Assembly: GCA_001828935.1 (NCBI GenBank)
Contig: MHZX01000140.1
Location: 8,420-49,650 of the forward strand
Direction: 5' to 3'
From: Rhodocyclales bacterium RIFCSPLOWO2_02_FULL_63_24
Lineage (GTDB): Bacteria; Pseudomonadota; Gammaproteobacteria; Burkholderiales; Rhodocyclaceae
DNA length: 41,231 nucleotides
Within the stretch, counting starts at the first letter, position 1, and the number at the start of each line of letters is the position of its first letter. The notes under the pieces are model-generated. The model searched no databases, had not been told where the DNA came from, and was given only the letters and a program-made list of their open reading frames with translations. A program made the translations under genes and the position numbers. Of the stretch, positions 34,682 through 41,231 are shown in pieces.

Positions 34682-35578
34682 TCAGACCGGCAAGTAATGA
34701 TCGACCAGCAGTGCGGCGAACAGCAGCGCGAGATAGAGAATCGACCAGCGGAAGGTAATCCGCGCCACGGCATCCGAGTAGTCACGCCAGATCAGCCATG
34801 CGTAACCAAGAAACACGGTGTCGAGCAGGACGGCCGACGTCAGATAGAACCAGCCGGTCATGCCTATCACATACGGCACCAAGGTGACCAGCGTCAGGCC
34901 GACGGTATAGAAAAACACGTGGCGGCGGGTATATTCGGCGCCATGCGTTACCGGCAACATCGGCAGACCGGCGGCGGCGTATTCCTTGGTGCGATACAAG
35001 GCCAGCGACCAGAAATGCGGTGGCGTCCAGACGAAGATGATAAGGAACAGCAACCATGCCTCGCCCGGAGCATCCCCCGTTACTGCCGCCCAACCGAGTA
35101 CCGGAGGCATGGCGCCGGAGGCACCGCCGATCACAATGTTCTGTGAGGTATTGGGCTTGAGGAATACGGTGTAGATCACCGCATAACCGACGAAGGTGGC
35201 GAGCGTCAGCCACATCGTGAAAGGGTTCACCAGAGCGTAGAGTAGAAAGAGTCCGGCGCCGCCGATGAGTCCAGAGAACAGCAGCGTCTCCATGGAATTG
35301 ACTTCGCCGAGCGGCAGGGGCCGGCCGCGCGTGCGCGCCATCAGCGCATCGATCCGCTGCTCGATCAGGCAATTCGCCGCCGCCGCCGCGCCCGCTACCA
35401 GCGCGATACCTGCCGTGCCAGCCAGCAATATGCGCCAGGGAACCATTCCCGGCACGGCAAGGAACATTCCGATCACCGCACAGAACACGATCAGCGATAC
35501 CACGCGCGGCTTCGTCAACTGAAAATACTGACGCAGGCGATGGGAGCCATGTTGCAGCTTAAGGGTAGTGGATTTCAC
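34682..35578 (-). CDS. cyoE: Protohaem IX farnesyltransferase (haem O synthase)
   Basis: This 298-residue polytopic UbiA-family prenyltransferase farnesylates haem B to haem O for haem-copper oxidases. [24 protein letters not shown] begins the first helix. The prenyl-diphosphate motif appears as [22 protein letters not shown], and the second as [16 protein letters not shown] sequence near the end. About eight to nine membrane segments are visible. The start is GTG 35578, giving [11 protein letters not shown]. It follows sco on the same strand, part of the oxidase cluster. CtaA, which would make haem A, is not in this window. Confidence 0.95.
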   Translation of the reverse strand: MKSTTLKLQHGSHRLRQYFQLTKPRVVSLIVFCAVIGMFLAVPGMVPWRILLAGTAGIALVAGAAAAANCLIEQRIDALMARTRGRPLPLGEVNSMETLLFSGLIGGAGLFLLYALVNPFTMWLTLATFVGYAVIYTVFLKPNTSQNIVIGGASGAMPPVLGWAAVTGDAPGEAWLLFLIIFVWTPPHFWSLALYRTKEYAAAGLPMLPVTHGAEYTRRHVFFYTVGLTLVTLVPYVIGMTGWFYLTSAVLLDTVFLGYAWLIWRDYSDAVARITFRWSILYLALLFAALLVDHYLPV

Positions 35579-35660
35579 GCTTGAGGAATGAATGATTGAA
35601 CCCGGAACCGGCGGTCGAGTTTATCACGCAGGAAGTTCGGGCATGCCGGCGATGCGTCGG

Positions 35661-36296
35661 TTAGTGCAACACGATGCGCAGATAGTCGGCAACCAGCTTG
35701 CTTGCCACCTGCGGCGGCGGAAACACCGCGGCCAACCGTCCCAGAGGGTCGACCAGATAAATGGCCGCGGAGTGATCGACGGTATAGTGCGTTGTGTCCG
35801 CGCCATCGTTGCGCTGATAGTAAACACCCAGCTTCTTGGCCAGGGGTGCAAGCGCCGCGTCGTCGCCGGAGACGCCAACAAAGGATGGATCAAATGCTCC
35901 GATATAGTCGGCCAGCAGTCCGGATGTATCGCGGCGCGGGTCGACCGAAATGAATACGACCTGGAAAGTCGGCGCTGGCGATCCGGCGGCCTGCGTCAAT
36001 AGTGCCGCCTTGACCTCTTTCATCAGGGTCAGTGCAGTCGGGCAGATATCCGGGCACTGGGTATAGCCAAAGAACAGGAAGCTCCAATGCCCGGCAAGCT
36101 TGGCGTTGTCGAATGGCCCCTTTGGTCCGTTCAGGAGAAAGGCTGGCAGAGGAGCATCGTCGCGAATTTCCGTAACGCTGGGTAGGTCGCCAGCCGGCAC
36201 AGGCCCGGCGCCCAGGCTACGCCACGTCAGATAGCTCCCGGCGAGAACCAGCGCCATTCCAACGGCCAGCAGCCATTGCCCGAAGCCAAATTTCAT
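35661..36296 (-). CDS. SCO1/SenC/PrrC copper chaperone (second SCO)
   Basis: This 211-residue membrane-anchored thioredoxin-fold protein delivers or reduces copper for the CuA site of oxidase subunit II. It has an N-terminal anchor (WLLAVGMALVLAGSYL), the Cu motif FFGYTQCPDICPTAL (C81, C85) and the distal histidine H175 (TVDHSAAIYLVD). The start 36296 gives MKFGFGQWLL. An intrinsic terminator separates it from coxA upstream, so it may be expressed at a lower level or from read-through. Confidence 0.93.
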   Translation of the reverse strand: MKFGFGQWLLAVGMALVLAGSYLTWRSLGAGPVPAGDLPSVTEIRDDAPLPAFLLNGPKGPFDNAKLAGHWSFLFFGYTQCPDICPTALTLMKEVKAALLTQAAGSPAPTFQVVFISVDPRRDTSGLLADYIGAFDPSFVGVSGDDAALAPLAKKLGVYYQRNDGADTTHYTVDHSAAIYLVDPLGRLAAVFPPPQVASKLVADYLRIVLH

Positions 36297-36308
36297 GCAG
36301 ACACCCAG

Positions 36309-36342
36309 AAAAACAGGGCTCCCCAAAGTCTGGGGCGCCCTG
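36309..36342 (-). terminator. Intrinsic terminator between coxA and sco
   Basis: Read on the minus strand, CAGGGC-G-CCCCA, loop GACTT, TGGGG-A-GCCCTG form an 11-bp stem with one mismatch, followed by TTTTT. It lies 18 nt after the coxA stop and before the sco start, splitting the operon or allowing only partial read-through. Confidence 0.85.
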
Positions 36343-36359
36343 CAAGCAAAACACCCGCC

Positions 36360-37931
36360 TCAACCCTTCTTGTAGGCGTAGGGATGCCAGTCTTCTGACA
36401 CGGACGGCGGTGACGGCCAATTGCCATGCGGCGGCGGCGATACGGTGGTCCACTCCAGTGACGGCGAACCCCAGGGGTTATCTTCGGCTAGCGGGCCTTT
36501 CACAGCGCCGATGATCCAGTTCAGCACGGCAATCGCAAACCCCAGACCAAGAATTACGGCACCCGCCGTCATCCACTGGTGCGCATGCTCGAATTGCGGG
36601 AAATGCGCGTAATCATAATAGCGGCGTGGCATGCCCTGAACACCGATGTCCATCATGATCCAGAACACAATGTTGCTGCCGAGAAAGGTCAGCCAGAAGC
36701 CCAGTTTGCCCCAGAACTCGTTGTACATCCTGCCGGTGAACTTGGGAAACCAGTGGTAGATGCCAGCGAAGATGGCAAAGGTACCCGCTACTGCCATCAC
36801 GTAGTGGAAGTGCCCGACAACATAGTAGGTATCGGATACCGCCAGGGTCAGGGACGGAACAGCGAGCGGAATGCCGGTCAGGCCGCCGATAAGGAAGAGG
36901 AAGACGACGCCCAAGGCATACATCATCGGCGTGGTGAAGGCGATCGAACTCTTGTACAGCGTCCCTACCAGACCGATCATCATCAGGCCGACCGGGATCG
37001 AGATCATCAGCGTCGTGACCATCTGTCCGATGCGCAACCAGTCGGCCATGCCCGATACGTAGAGATGGTGCACCCATACCTCGCCGGCCAGCAAAACGAT
37101 GCCGCCGATGCCGCCATAGACGACCATCTTGTAGTTGAATACGGCGCTCCTCGCATGGGAGGAGATCACCTCGAACACCACGCCAATGAAGGGCAGGAAA
37201 ATCACGTAGACAGCCGGGTGAGAGTAAAACCAGAACAGGTTCTGGTAAGTCAGCACGTCACCACCCTTGGCCGGATCGAAGAAGTTGGTGCCCAGATACT
37301 TGTCCATGCTGATCAGCGTCACCGCGGTACCCAGCACCGGCACGAAGATGAGCTGGAGAACAAAGGCGCCCAAGGTGCACCAAACGAAGATGTTGAGTTT
37401 GTTGAGCGTGATCCCAGGGGCACGCATATAGGCCACGGTGGTAAGAAAATTGACCCCACCGATGATCGAAGCGAAACCGAGAATCAACACGGTGAACGAA
37501 TACATCGCCGTATTGCCGGTGGTGATGGTGGAGTAGGGCGGATAGCCGGTCCACATGATGTCGGGGGGGTCAGGAATGAAGAAGGTAGCCAGCGCCAGTA
37601 TCACGCCGACATAGAAGAGCCAGACCGACAGCGCATTGACGCGGGGGAAGGCCACGTCCTTGGCGCCAATCATCAGCGGAATGCAGAAATTGGCGAAGAA
37701 ACCGGTCAGCGCCGGAATCTGGAAACCGAGGATCATTACCGCGCCATGGGTGTAGAGCCAAACGTTGTAGTTCGTCGGATTGGCGGTGATGGTCGGACCA
37801 ATAGCCGAGAGTTCGGCGCGCATCAACAGTGCCATTATCCCAGCGACGGCAAATGCGGCGAGCGATCCGATCAGATAGAGAATGCCAACCCGCTTGTGGT
37901 CGGTAGTGAAAATCCATTCCTTGAGATTCAT
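36360..37931 (-). CDS. Haem-copper oxidase subunit I, A2-like, lacking the K-channel lysine
   Basis: This 523-residue protein has 12 or so membrane helices and catalyses O2 reduction in the inner membrane. All metal ligands are present: H62 (haem a-type), H238 (first CuB ligand), H288 and H289 (CuB), and H374 and H376 in VVGHFHYVM. The cross-linked Tyr is Y242. Helix VI reads FWFYSHPAVY (235-242, YSHP), so the A1-type Glu is replaced by the Tyr-Ser motif of A2 oxidases. D92 of the D channel (AKDVAFPRVN) is kept. In the ungapped alignment through WVHHLYVSGM to SIPVGLMMIG, the K-channel lysine is Met317 and the nearby Thr is Val314. The C-terminus is a Pro/Trp-rich tail. Confidence 0.95.
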   Translation of the reverse strand: MNLKEWIFTTDHKRVGILYLIGSLAAFAVAGIMALLMRAELSAIGPTITANPTNYNVWLYTHGAVMILGFQIPALTGFFANFCIPLMIGAKDVAFPRVNALSVWLFYVGVILALATFFIPDPPDIMWTGYPPYSTITTGNTAMYSFTVLILGFASIIGGVNFLTTVAYMRAPGITLNKLNIFVWCTLGAFVLQLIFVPVLGTAVTLISMDKYLGTNFFDPAKGGDVLTYQNLFWFYSHPAVYVIFLPFIGVVFEVISSHARSAVFNYKMVVYGGIGGIVLLAGEVWVHHLYVSGMADWLRIGQMVTTLMISIPVGLMMIGLVGTLYKSSIAFTTPMMYALGVVFLFLIGGLTGIPLAVPSLTLAVSDTYYVVGHFHYVMAVAGTFAIFAGIYHWFPKFTGRMYNEFWGKLGFWLTFLGSNIVFWIMMDIGVQGMPRRYYDYAHFPQFEHAHQWMTAGAVILGLGFAIAVLNWIIGAVKGPLAEDNPWGSPSLEWTTVSPPPHGNWPSPPSVSEDWHPYAYKKG

Positions 37932-37945
37932 CTTGTACTTCTCCC

Positions 37946-38752
37946 TCAGGTCTTCTTTGGCTTGGCAGCCGGCTGGCCGGTCTTTACCGAGGCTGGCGCA
38001 TCGGTCGCCGAGGCGGCGGCGAACTGGATTTCTTCCTGTTTCATCCAGGCGGCGTATTCATCGGCCGACTTGACGATGATCCGGCCGGCCATGTAACCGT
38101 GCATGACGCCGCAGTATTCGGCGCAGGTGACGACGTGCTCTCCCGGCTTCTCGGGATAGAACCACAAATAGGTGACCCGGCCCGGCATGGAGTCTTCCTT
38201 GACGCGAAAGTCCGGAATGTAATGGCTGTGCAGGGTATCGCGACTGGTCATGCGCAGCATCACCGGCTTGCCGGCAGGAACGACCAACTGATTCTGCGTG
38301 CGCACCCCGTTGGGATAGGTGTAGTCCCAGCTGTACATGCCCGATTCGAGCTTGACTTCGAGGCGATCGGCCGGAACGTCTCGGTAGTGGTTCCACAAAA
38401 CCCAGCCGTTGGCGGCAGTGTAAAGGTCGATCGACAGGAAGATGAAGATGGGTATCACCACCCAAGCCACCGCCGCCGCCGGCGACAGTGTCGGCGAGGC
38501 ACCCACCTGATTCTCGGCAGTACGCCGCGACCTGATGACGAAGTAGGCCGTCACCAAAGCGAACAGGATGCCGATGATCGTGATGTCGACAATGACCTCG
38601 CGCCACAGATGGTCCCAGCCCCGCGCCGGGTCGTTTATCTTCTGCAGCGCAGCTTGCGAAGTATCCGCCGCCCATGATGGGGCGGCAAGCATCCCGCCGA
38701 GGACTGCGGCGGACGCCCATCGAATTGCGCCTGTGACTTGTTCCTTATGCAT
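37946..38752 (-). CDS. Haem-copper oxidase subunit II (CuA)
   Basis: This 268-residue protein has a signal-like N-terminus ending in SWAAD, two membrane helices (VDITIIGILFALVTAYFVI and AVAWVVIPIFIFLSIDLYT) and a periplasmic cupredoxin domain. The CuA ligands are all present: H175, C210, C214, H218 and M221, in CAEYCGVMHGYM, with E212. The aromatic electron-entry patch is SWDYTYPNG. There is no fused cytochrome c domain, so a soluble donor is needed; the divergent c4-type cytochrome is a candidate. ATG 38752 overlaps the upstream sco stop by 8 nt and was preferred to the longer frame to 38779. Confidence 0.94.
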   Translation of the reverse strand: MHKEQVTGAIRWASAAVLGGMLAAPSWAADTSQAALQKINDPARGWDHLWREVIVDITIIGILFALVTAYFVIRSRRTAENQVGASPTLSPAAAVAWVVIPIFIFLSIDLYTAANGWVLWNHYRDVPADRLEVKLESGMYSWDYTYPNGVRTQNQLVVPAGKPVMLRMTSRDTLHSHYIPDFRVKEDSMPGRVTYLWFYPEKPGEHVVTCAEYCGVMHGYMAGRIIVKSADEYAAWMKQEEIQFAAASATDAPASVKTGQPAAKPKKT

Positions 38753-39620
38753 TCCCTGCCTCCCCTTTCCTTTCTTCAATTTCTCTCCGCTTGTGGGCTA
38801 TTCGCCTGCGGTAAATCCACGCCCCAGATCCCATCGAAACCAGACCCAGCAACAGCGAACCGACGCCGGCCAGCAACGAGTAATTCCATTGGTACCTGCC
38901 TTCAGCGTAGTTGTAGCTGAAACAAGCCCCGGTAATCATGTCGAACACCGCTGTCGAACTGGAAATCCGCTCCCAATCTGCATCGGTAATCGCCAGTTCA
39001 ATCGTCTGGGCATCCATCCGAGTGCCGTAGATATAGCGGGCAACACGTCCTTCTGGCGTCAGAAACACCAACACGTTCGGATGCAAGAATGCCTTTGCCG
39101 CATCCGACCAGAAGAAGCGGAAACCCACCTCCCCCGCAAACCCCTGCACATCCCCTGCCTGCAGGACGGCATGACGCCAGCCGCCTGTCATTGCCGCCGG
39201 CACACCGGTCGATTTGGCGAAAAACGCCTTCGCCGTCGCCGCCGTGTCCCGCTTGTCGAAGGACACGGTAAGCACCCTGTAGTCCCTGCCAAGCTGGAAG
39301 CGCTTGACGTTTTCCAACACCTTCGCCAGTTCGGCGTTCATGGTTGGACATGAACCGTCGCAACCGTAATACGACAACAGCAAAATCAGCGGTTTGCCCA
39401 TCATGTCGGCAATACGGAAATGCCGTCCTTCGGCGTCCGTCAGCCAGGTTCCCGGCTGCATCCGATTGCCCAGGAAACGCGGCTCGTCGATCTGCATGAT
39501 CGACGAATCCGGCACGCTGCTCCGTGTCGGCTCGCTGACTGCCCGGGCAACGCCAGGCATCACCCAGACCGCCGTCGCAGCAATTACCAGTAATAGATTT
39601 GCGAAACGACGAAGAACCAA
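38745..39620 (-). CDS. SCO1/SenC-family copper protein with C-terminal membrane helix
   Basis: This 291-residue protein has a signal peptide (MVLRRFANLLLVIAATAVWVMPGVARA), a thioredoxin-fold SCO domain with YYGCDGSCPTM (C87, C91) and H180 (FLHPNVLVFLTPEG), then a long C-terminal part with one membrane helix (SLLAGVGSLLLGLVSMGSGAWIYRR, about 249-273). The CDGSC motif and C-terminal anchor set it apart from the second SCO at 35661. Its position between subunits III and II points to a dedicated CuA assembly role. It overlaps the coxC stop by 37 nt, which is large, but the signal peptide supports this start. Confidence 0.88.
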   Translation of the reverse strand: MVLRRFANLLLVIAATAVWVMPGVARAVSEPTRSSVPDSSIMQIDEPRFLGNRMQPGTWLTDAEGRHFRIADMMGKPLILLLSYYGCDGSCPTMNAELAKVLENVKRFQLGRDYRVLTVSFDKRDTAATAKAFFAKSTGVPAAMTGGWRHAVLQAGDVQGFAGEVGFRFFWSDAAKAFLHPNVLVFLTPEGRVARYIYGTRMDAQTIELAITDADWERISSSTAVFDMITGACFSYNYAEGRYQWNYSLLAGVGSLLLGLVSMGSGAWIYRRRIAHKRREIEERKGEAGNA

Positions 39621-40351
39621 ATGATGTCTACAAAATGCCAGTACAGGCCAGCGGTACGCATGAAACCGTGATCGACCTCAGCGCCGCGCATTACCGAAGG
39701 AAGCCCGGCCATGAAGATAGCCAGGCCGACCACTACGTGCGATCCGTGCAAGCCAGTGACGGAGAAGAATATGGTACTGAAGGCATTGGTACTGATGGTG
39801 AAACCGTCATGGATCAGGTGTGACCACTCGTAAATTGACATGCCGAGAAAGATGGCGCCAAGTACTATCGTCAATAGGTACCAGGTACGGAAGCCGGCCT
39901 TGTTGCCGAGATGCAAGAGATGCTCGGCATAGTGAATCGTCAGGGACGAGGATACCAAGGCGAGGGTCATCACCAGCGGCATCACTTTCGGCAAGCTGAC
40001 TGTTCCCGCAGGTGGCCAGACGTCGACATGCAGCTTGGTGTACCAGTAGGCAACGAAGAAAGAGATAAAAATCATCGCCTCGGCAAGGATGAACCAGCCC
40101 ATGGCCCCATAGGACAGTCCCTCGCCTTTGCCCATCGCTTCGCTGGTCCAGCCGGCAACACCGGCAATGATCATCGGCAGGCCGAGACCCAGCGAAAGAA
40201 CGGCCGCAAAGCTACTGTGATAGACGAAATGCAATGAAAACGCGACGGCGAGGAACATGATGCCGAAGCTGATGACGAATGGCCAGACACTGGTATCCCA
40301 GTGAGCGTGAGCATGTCCTTCCGCGCTATGCGCGCCGTGCGCCAAAGCCAT
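39584..40351 (-). CDS. Haem-copper oxidase subunit III
   Basis: This 255-residue membrane protein has a histidine-rich N-terminus (MALAHGAHSAEGHAHAHWD) and seven or so helices. Diagnostic motifs are GWFILAEAMIFISFFVAYWY (the carboxylate in the first conserved helix), FFSVTGLHGSHVVVGLAIF and AGLYWHFVDIIWFFVVSQIYYW. Here it is the first gene of the oxidase cluster rather than following subunit I. GGGGAGA precedes ATG 40351. The 157-nt divergent spacer contains an FNR-type box. Confidence 0.94.
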   Translation of the reverse strand: MALAHGAHSAEGHAHAHWDTSVWPFVISFGIMFLAVAFSLHFVYHSSFAAVLSLGLGLPMIIAGVAGWTSEAMGKGEGLSYGAMGWFILAEAMIFISFFVAYWYTKLHVDVWPPAGTVSLPKVMPLVMTLALVSSSLTIHYAEHLLHLGNKAGFRTWYLLTIVLGAIFLGMSIYEWSHLIHDGFTISTNAFSTIFFSVTGLHGSHVVVGLAIFMAGLPSVMRGAEVDHGFMRTAGLYWHFVDIIWFFVVSQIYYW

Positions 40352-40403
40352 ATTCTCTCCCCTGTTCTTAGGCCGTCATCCGCAGAAAATATTGCCGGGA
40401 CGG

Positions 40404-40432
40404 TTGCCAGCTGCTCAATGTTAAAACATAAT
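40404..40432 (+). promoter_or_regulatory. Sigma-70 promoter of the cytochrome c gene
   Basis: TTGCCA (40404-40409, 5/6) and CATAAT (40427-40432, 5/6) are separated by exactly 17 bp. Transcription would start at about 40439, inside the FNR-type box that begins at 40432. Confidence 0.6.
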
Positions 40433-40445
40433 TGATCTAAATCAA
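40432..40445. promoter_or_regulatory. FNR/ANR-type binding site
   Basis: TTGAT-CTAA-ATCAA is a perfect match to the FNR consensus (TTGAT-N4-ATCAA). It lies between the divergent oxidase cluster and cytochrome gene, over the predicted start of the cytochrome promoter, a position expected to repress. It is about 81 nt from the coxC start codon and could act on that side also. Confidence 0.8.
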
Positions 40446-40508
40446 CTTGGGCAGATTATTCCAAGCTTCGACAATTTTCGCAACCCAATTCGGGAGGAGA
40501 TAACAAAA

Positions 40509-41192
40509 ATGGGCATCAAGCATCTGCTTGTCGCGCTTGCTTGCGCGTCGTTGGCTACGACATCACTGGCTGCCGGCAAGACATCCGCGAAGCCATCCGG
40601 CAATGCCGAGGCGGGACAACAAAAGGCGGCCGCCTGCGGTGGCTGCCATGGGGCAGACGGCAACAGCGCGCCCGAAATCTACGCTGCGCTGAAGGCGCCA
40701 AAGCTTGCCGCACAGGTTCCTGAGTACATCGTGAAGTCGCTGCATGACTTCAAGTCCGGGCGACGCACCAATGAAACCATGAGCCCACAAGCCCAGGCCG
40801 TGGCCGAAGTCGACATGGCGGACATCGCCGCCTGGTTCGCCAGTCAGAAGGTCGCGCCGAATGCGGCGCCGAAAAAGGAACTGCTGGCTCAGGGGGAGAA
40901 GATCTTCATGAAGGGCAAAGGACGCCCAGATGTTATTGCCGCCTGCGTAGGCTGTCACGGCCTCAAAGGAATCGGCAATCGCGACTGGGCCAAGGTGATG
41001 TCCAACGTGCCCGCGGTTCTGGCACCCGCCATCGGCGGCCAACATGCGGGTTACGTCAGCGACCAGTTGAAGGCCTACAAGTCCGGCAAGCGCGCCACCG
41101 ACCCGGGCAAGATCATGCGCGACATTGCAAGTCGCATGGACGAAAAGGATATCGTTGCCGTGTCCGAATACATCGCCAGCCTGGGGAAATAA
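40509..41192 (+). CDS. Di-haem cytochrome c (c4-like)
   Basis: This 227-residue periplasmic protein has a signal peptide (MGIKHLLVALACASLATTSLAAG) and two class I cytochrome c domains, each with one haem site: CGGCH (C43, C46, H47) and CVGCH (C146, C149, H150). Likely axial methionines are M91 (TNETMSPQ) and M203 (PGKIMRDIA). Repeated patterns such as KSLHDFKSGRRTNETM and DQLKAYKSGKRATDPGKIM are typical of cytochrome c4, which passes electrons from the bc1 complex to terminal oxidases. GGAGGAGA is 8 nt upstream of ATG 40509. It is divergent from the oxidase cluster and probably feeds it. Confidence 0.94.
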   Translation: MGIKHLLVALACASLATTSLAAGKTSAKPSGNAEAGQQKAAACGGCHGADGNSAPEIYAALKAPKLAAQVPEYIVKSLHDFKSGRRTNETMSPQAQAVAEVDMADIAAWFASQKVAPNAAPKKELLAQGEKIFMKGKGRPDVIAACVGCHGLKGIGNRDWAKVMSNVPAVLAPAIGGQHAGYVSDQLKAYKSGKRATDPGKIMRDIASRMDEKDIVAVSEYIASLGK

Positions 41193-41231
41193 GCCCGACG
41201 GAGATATCGGGGCTCCGCAGCACGCAATCGG

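Noticed and set aside
36579..38096. A plus-strand open frame of about 505 codons opposite coxA and coxB
   Set aside because: It is antisense to two genes with complete catalytic motifs and has a low-complexity His/Gln/Glu-rich translation typical of the reverse complement of GC-rich coding DNA.

Overview
This window reads as the chromosome of a GC-rich betaproteobacterium, most like the Rhodocyclales. That placement is an inference from gene order and protein character, because no rRNA or marker search could be run. Three conserved neighbourhoods support it: yebC-ruvC-ruvA-ruvB-ybgC-tolQRAB-pal-cpoB-queE; TPR protein-lolB-ispE-tRNA-Gln-prs-rplY-pth-ychF; and ftsY-ftsE-ftsX-rpoH. It is mostly well-packed core genome. 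There are many 1-8 nt stop/start overlaps, no IS element, no phage genes and no CRISPR array. No gene-free stretch exceeds 300 bases; the longest (33383-33613) holds the CIRCE operator of rpoH.

Region 1 (2-9789) is the yebC-ruvCAB locus opened up by accessory genes. A secreted BCP-type peroxiredoxin and an EamA transporter lie between yebC and ruvC. A UGT/MGT-like glycosyltransferase lies between ruvC and ruvA. A surface-glycan cassette lies between ruvB and ybgC: a two-domain glycosyltransferase-FkbM methyltransferase on the plus strand, and a translationally coupled GNAT-GT2-DegT aminotransferase operon on the minus strand. Copies of a palindromic intergenic repeat bracket ruvC, and one is translated as the N-terminus of the glycosyltransferase.

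Region 2 (9875-17556) is the envelope operon ybgC-tolQ-tolR-tolA-tolB-pal-cpoB with queE behind it, then a CoA-binding protein, glutamyl-Q tRNA(Asp) synthetase and a thioredoxin-like protein. The tol operon is broken at two junctions by palindromic DNA. One is a perfect 25-bp inverted repeat that contains the tolR start codon.

Region 3 (17605-27540) holds a membrane PAS protein without an output domain, then the minus-strand housekeeping operon from the TPR protein to ychF with tRNA-Gln(UUG) inside it, then mutM, a YfhL-type ferredoxin, coaD and rsmD.

Region 4 (27549-34567) has an active/inactive pair of M16 peptidases, ftsYEX, a small unrecognised protein, and rpoH behind a perfect CIRCE element and a near-perfect Shine-Dalgarno, ending in a strong terminator.

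Region 5 (34682-41192) is an aerobic respiration locus. On the minus strand it runs coxC-sco-coxB-coxA-(terminator)-sco-cyoE. A di-haem c4-type cytochrome is divergent to it, and the shared intergenic region has a perfect FNR-type box over a predicted transcription start. CoxA carries the A2-type YSHP motif but has Met where the K-channel lysine should be, which is the most biochemically surprising feature of the window.

All calls come from reading the sequence and from knowledge of protein families; no database search was run.
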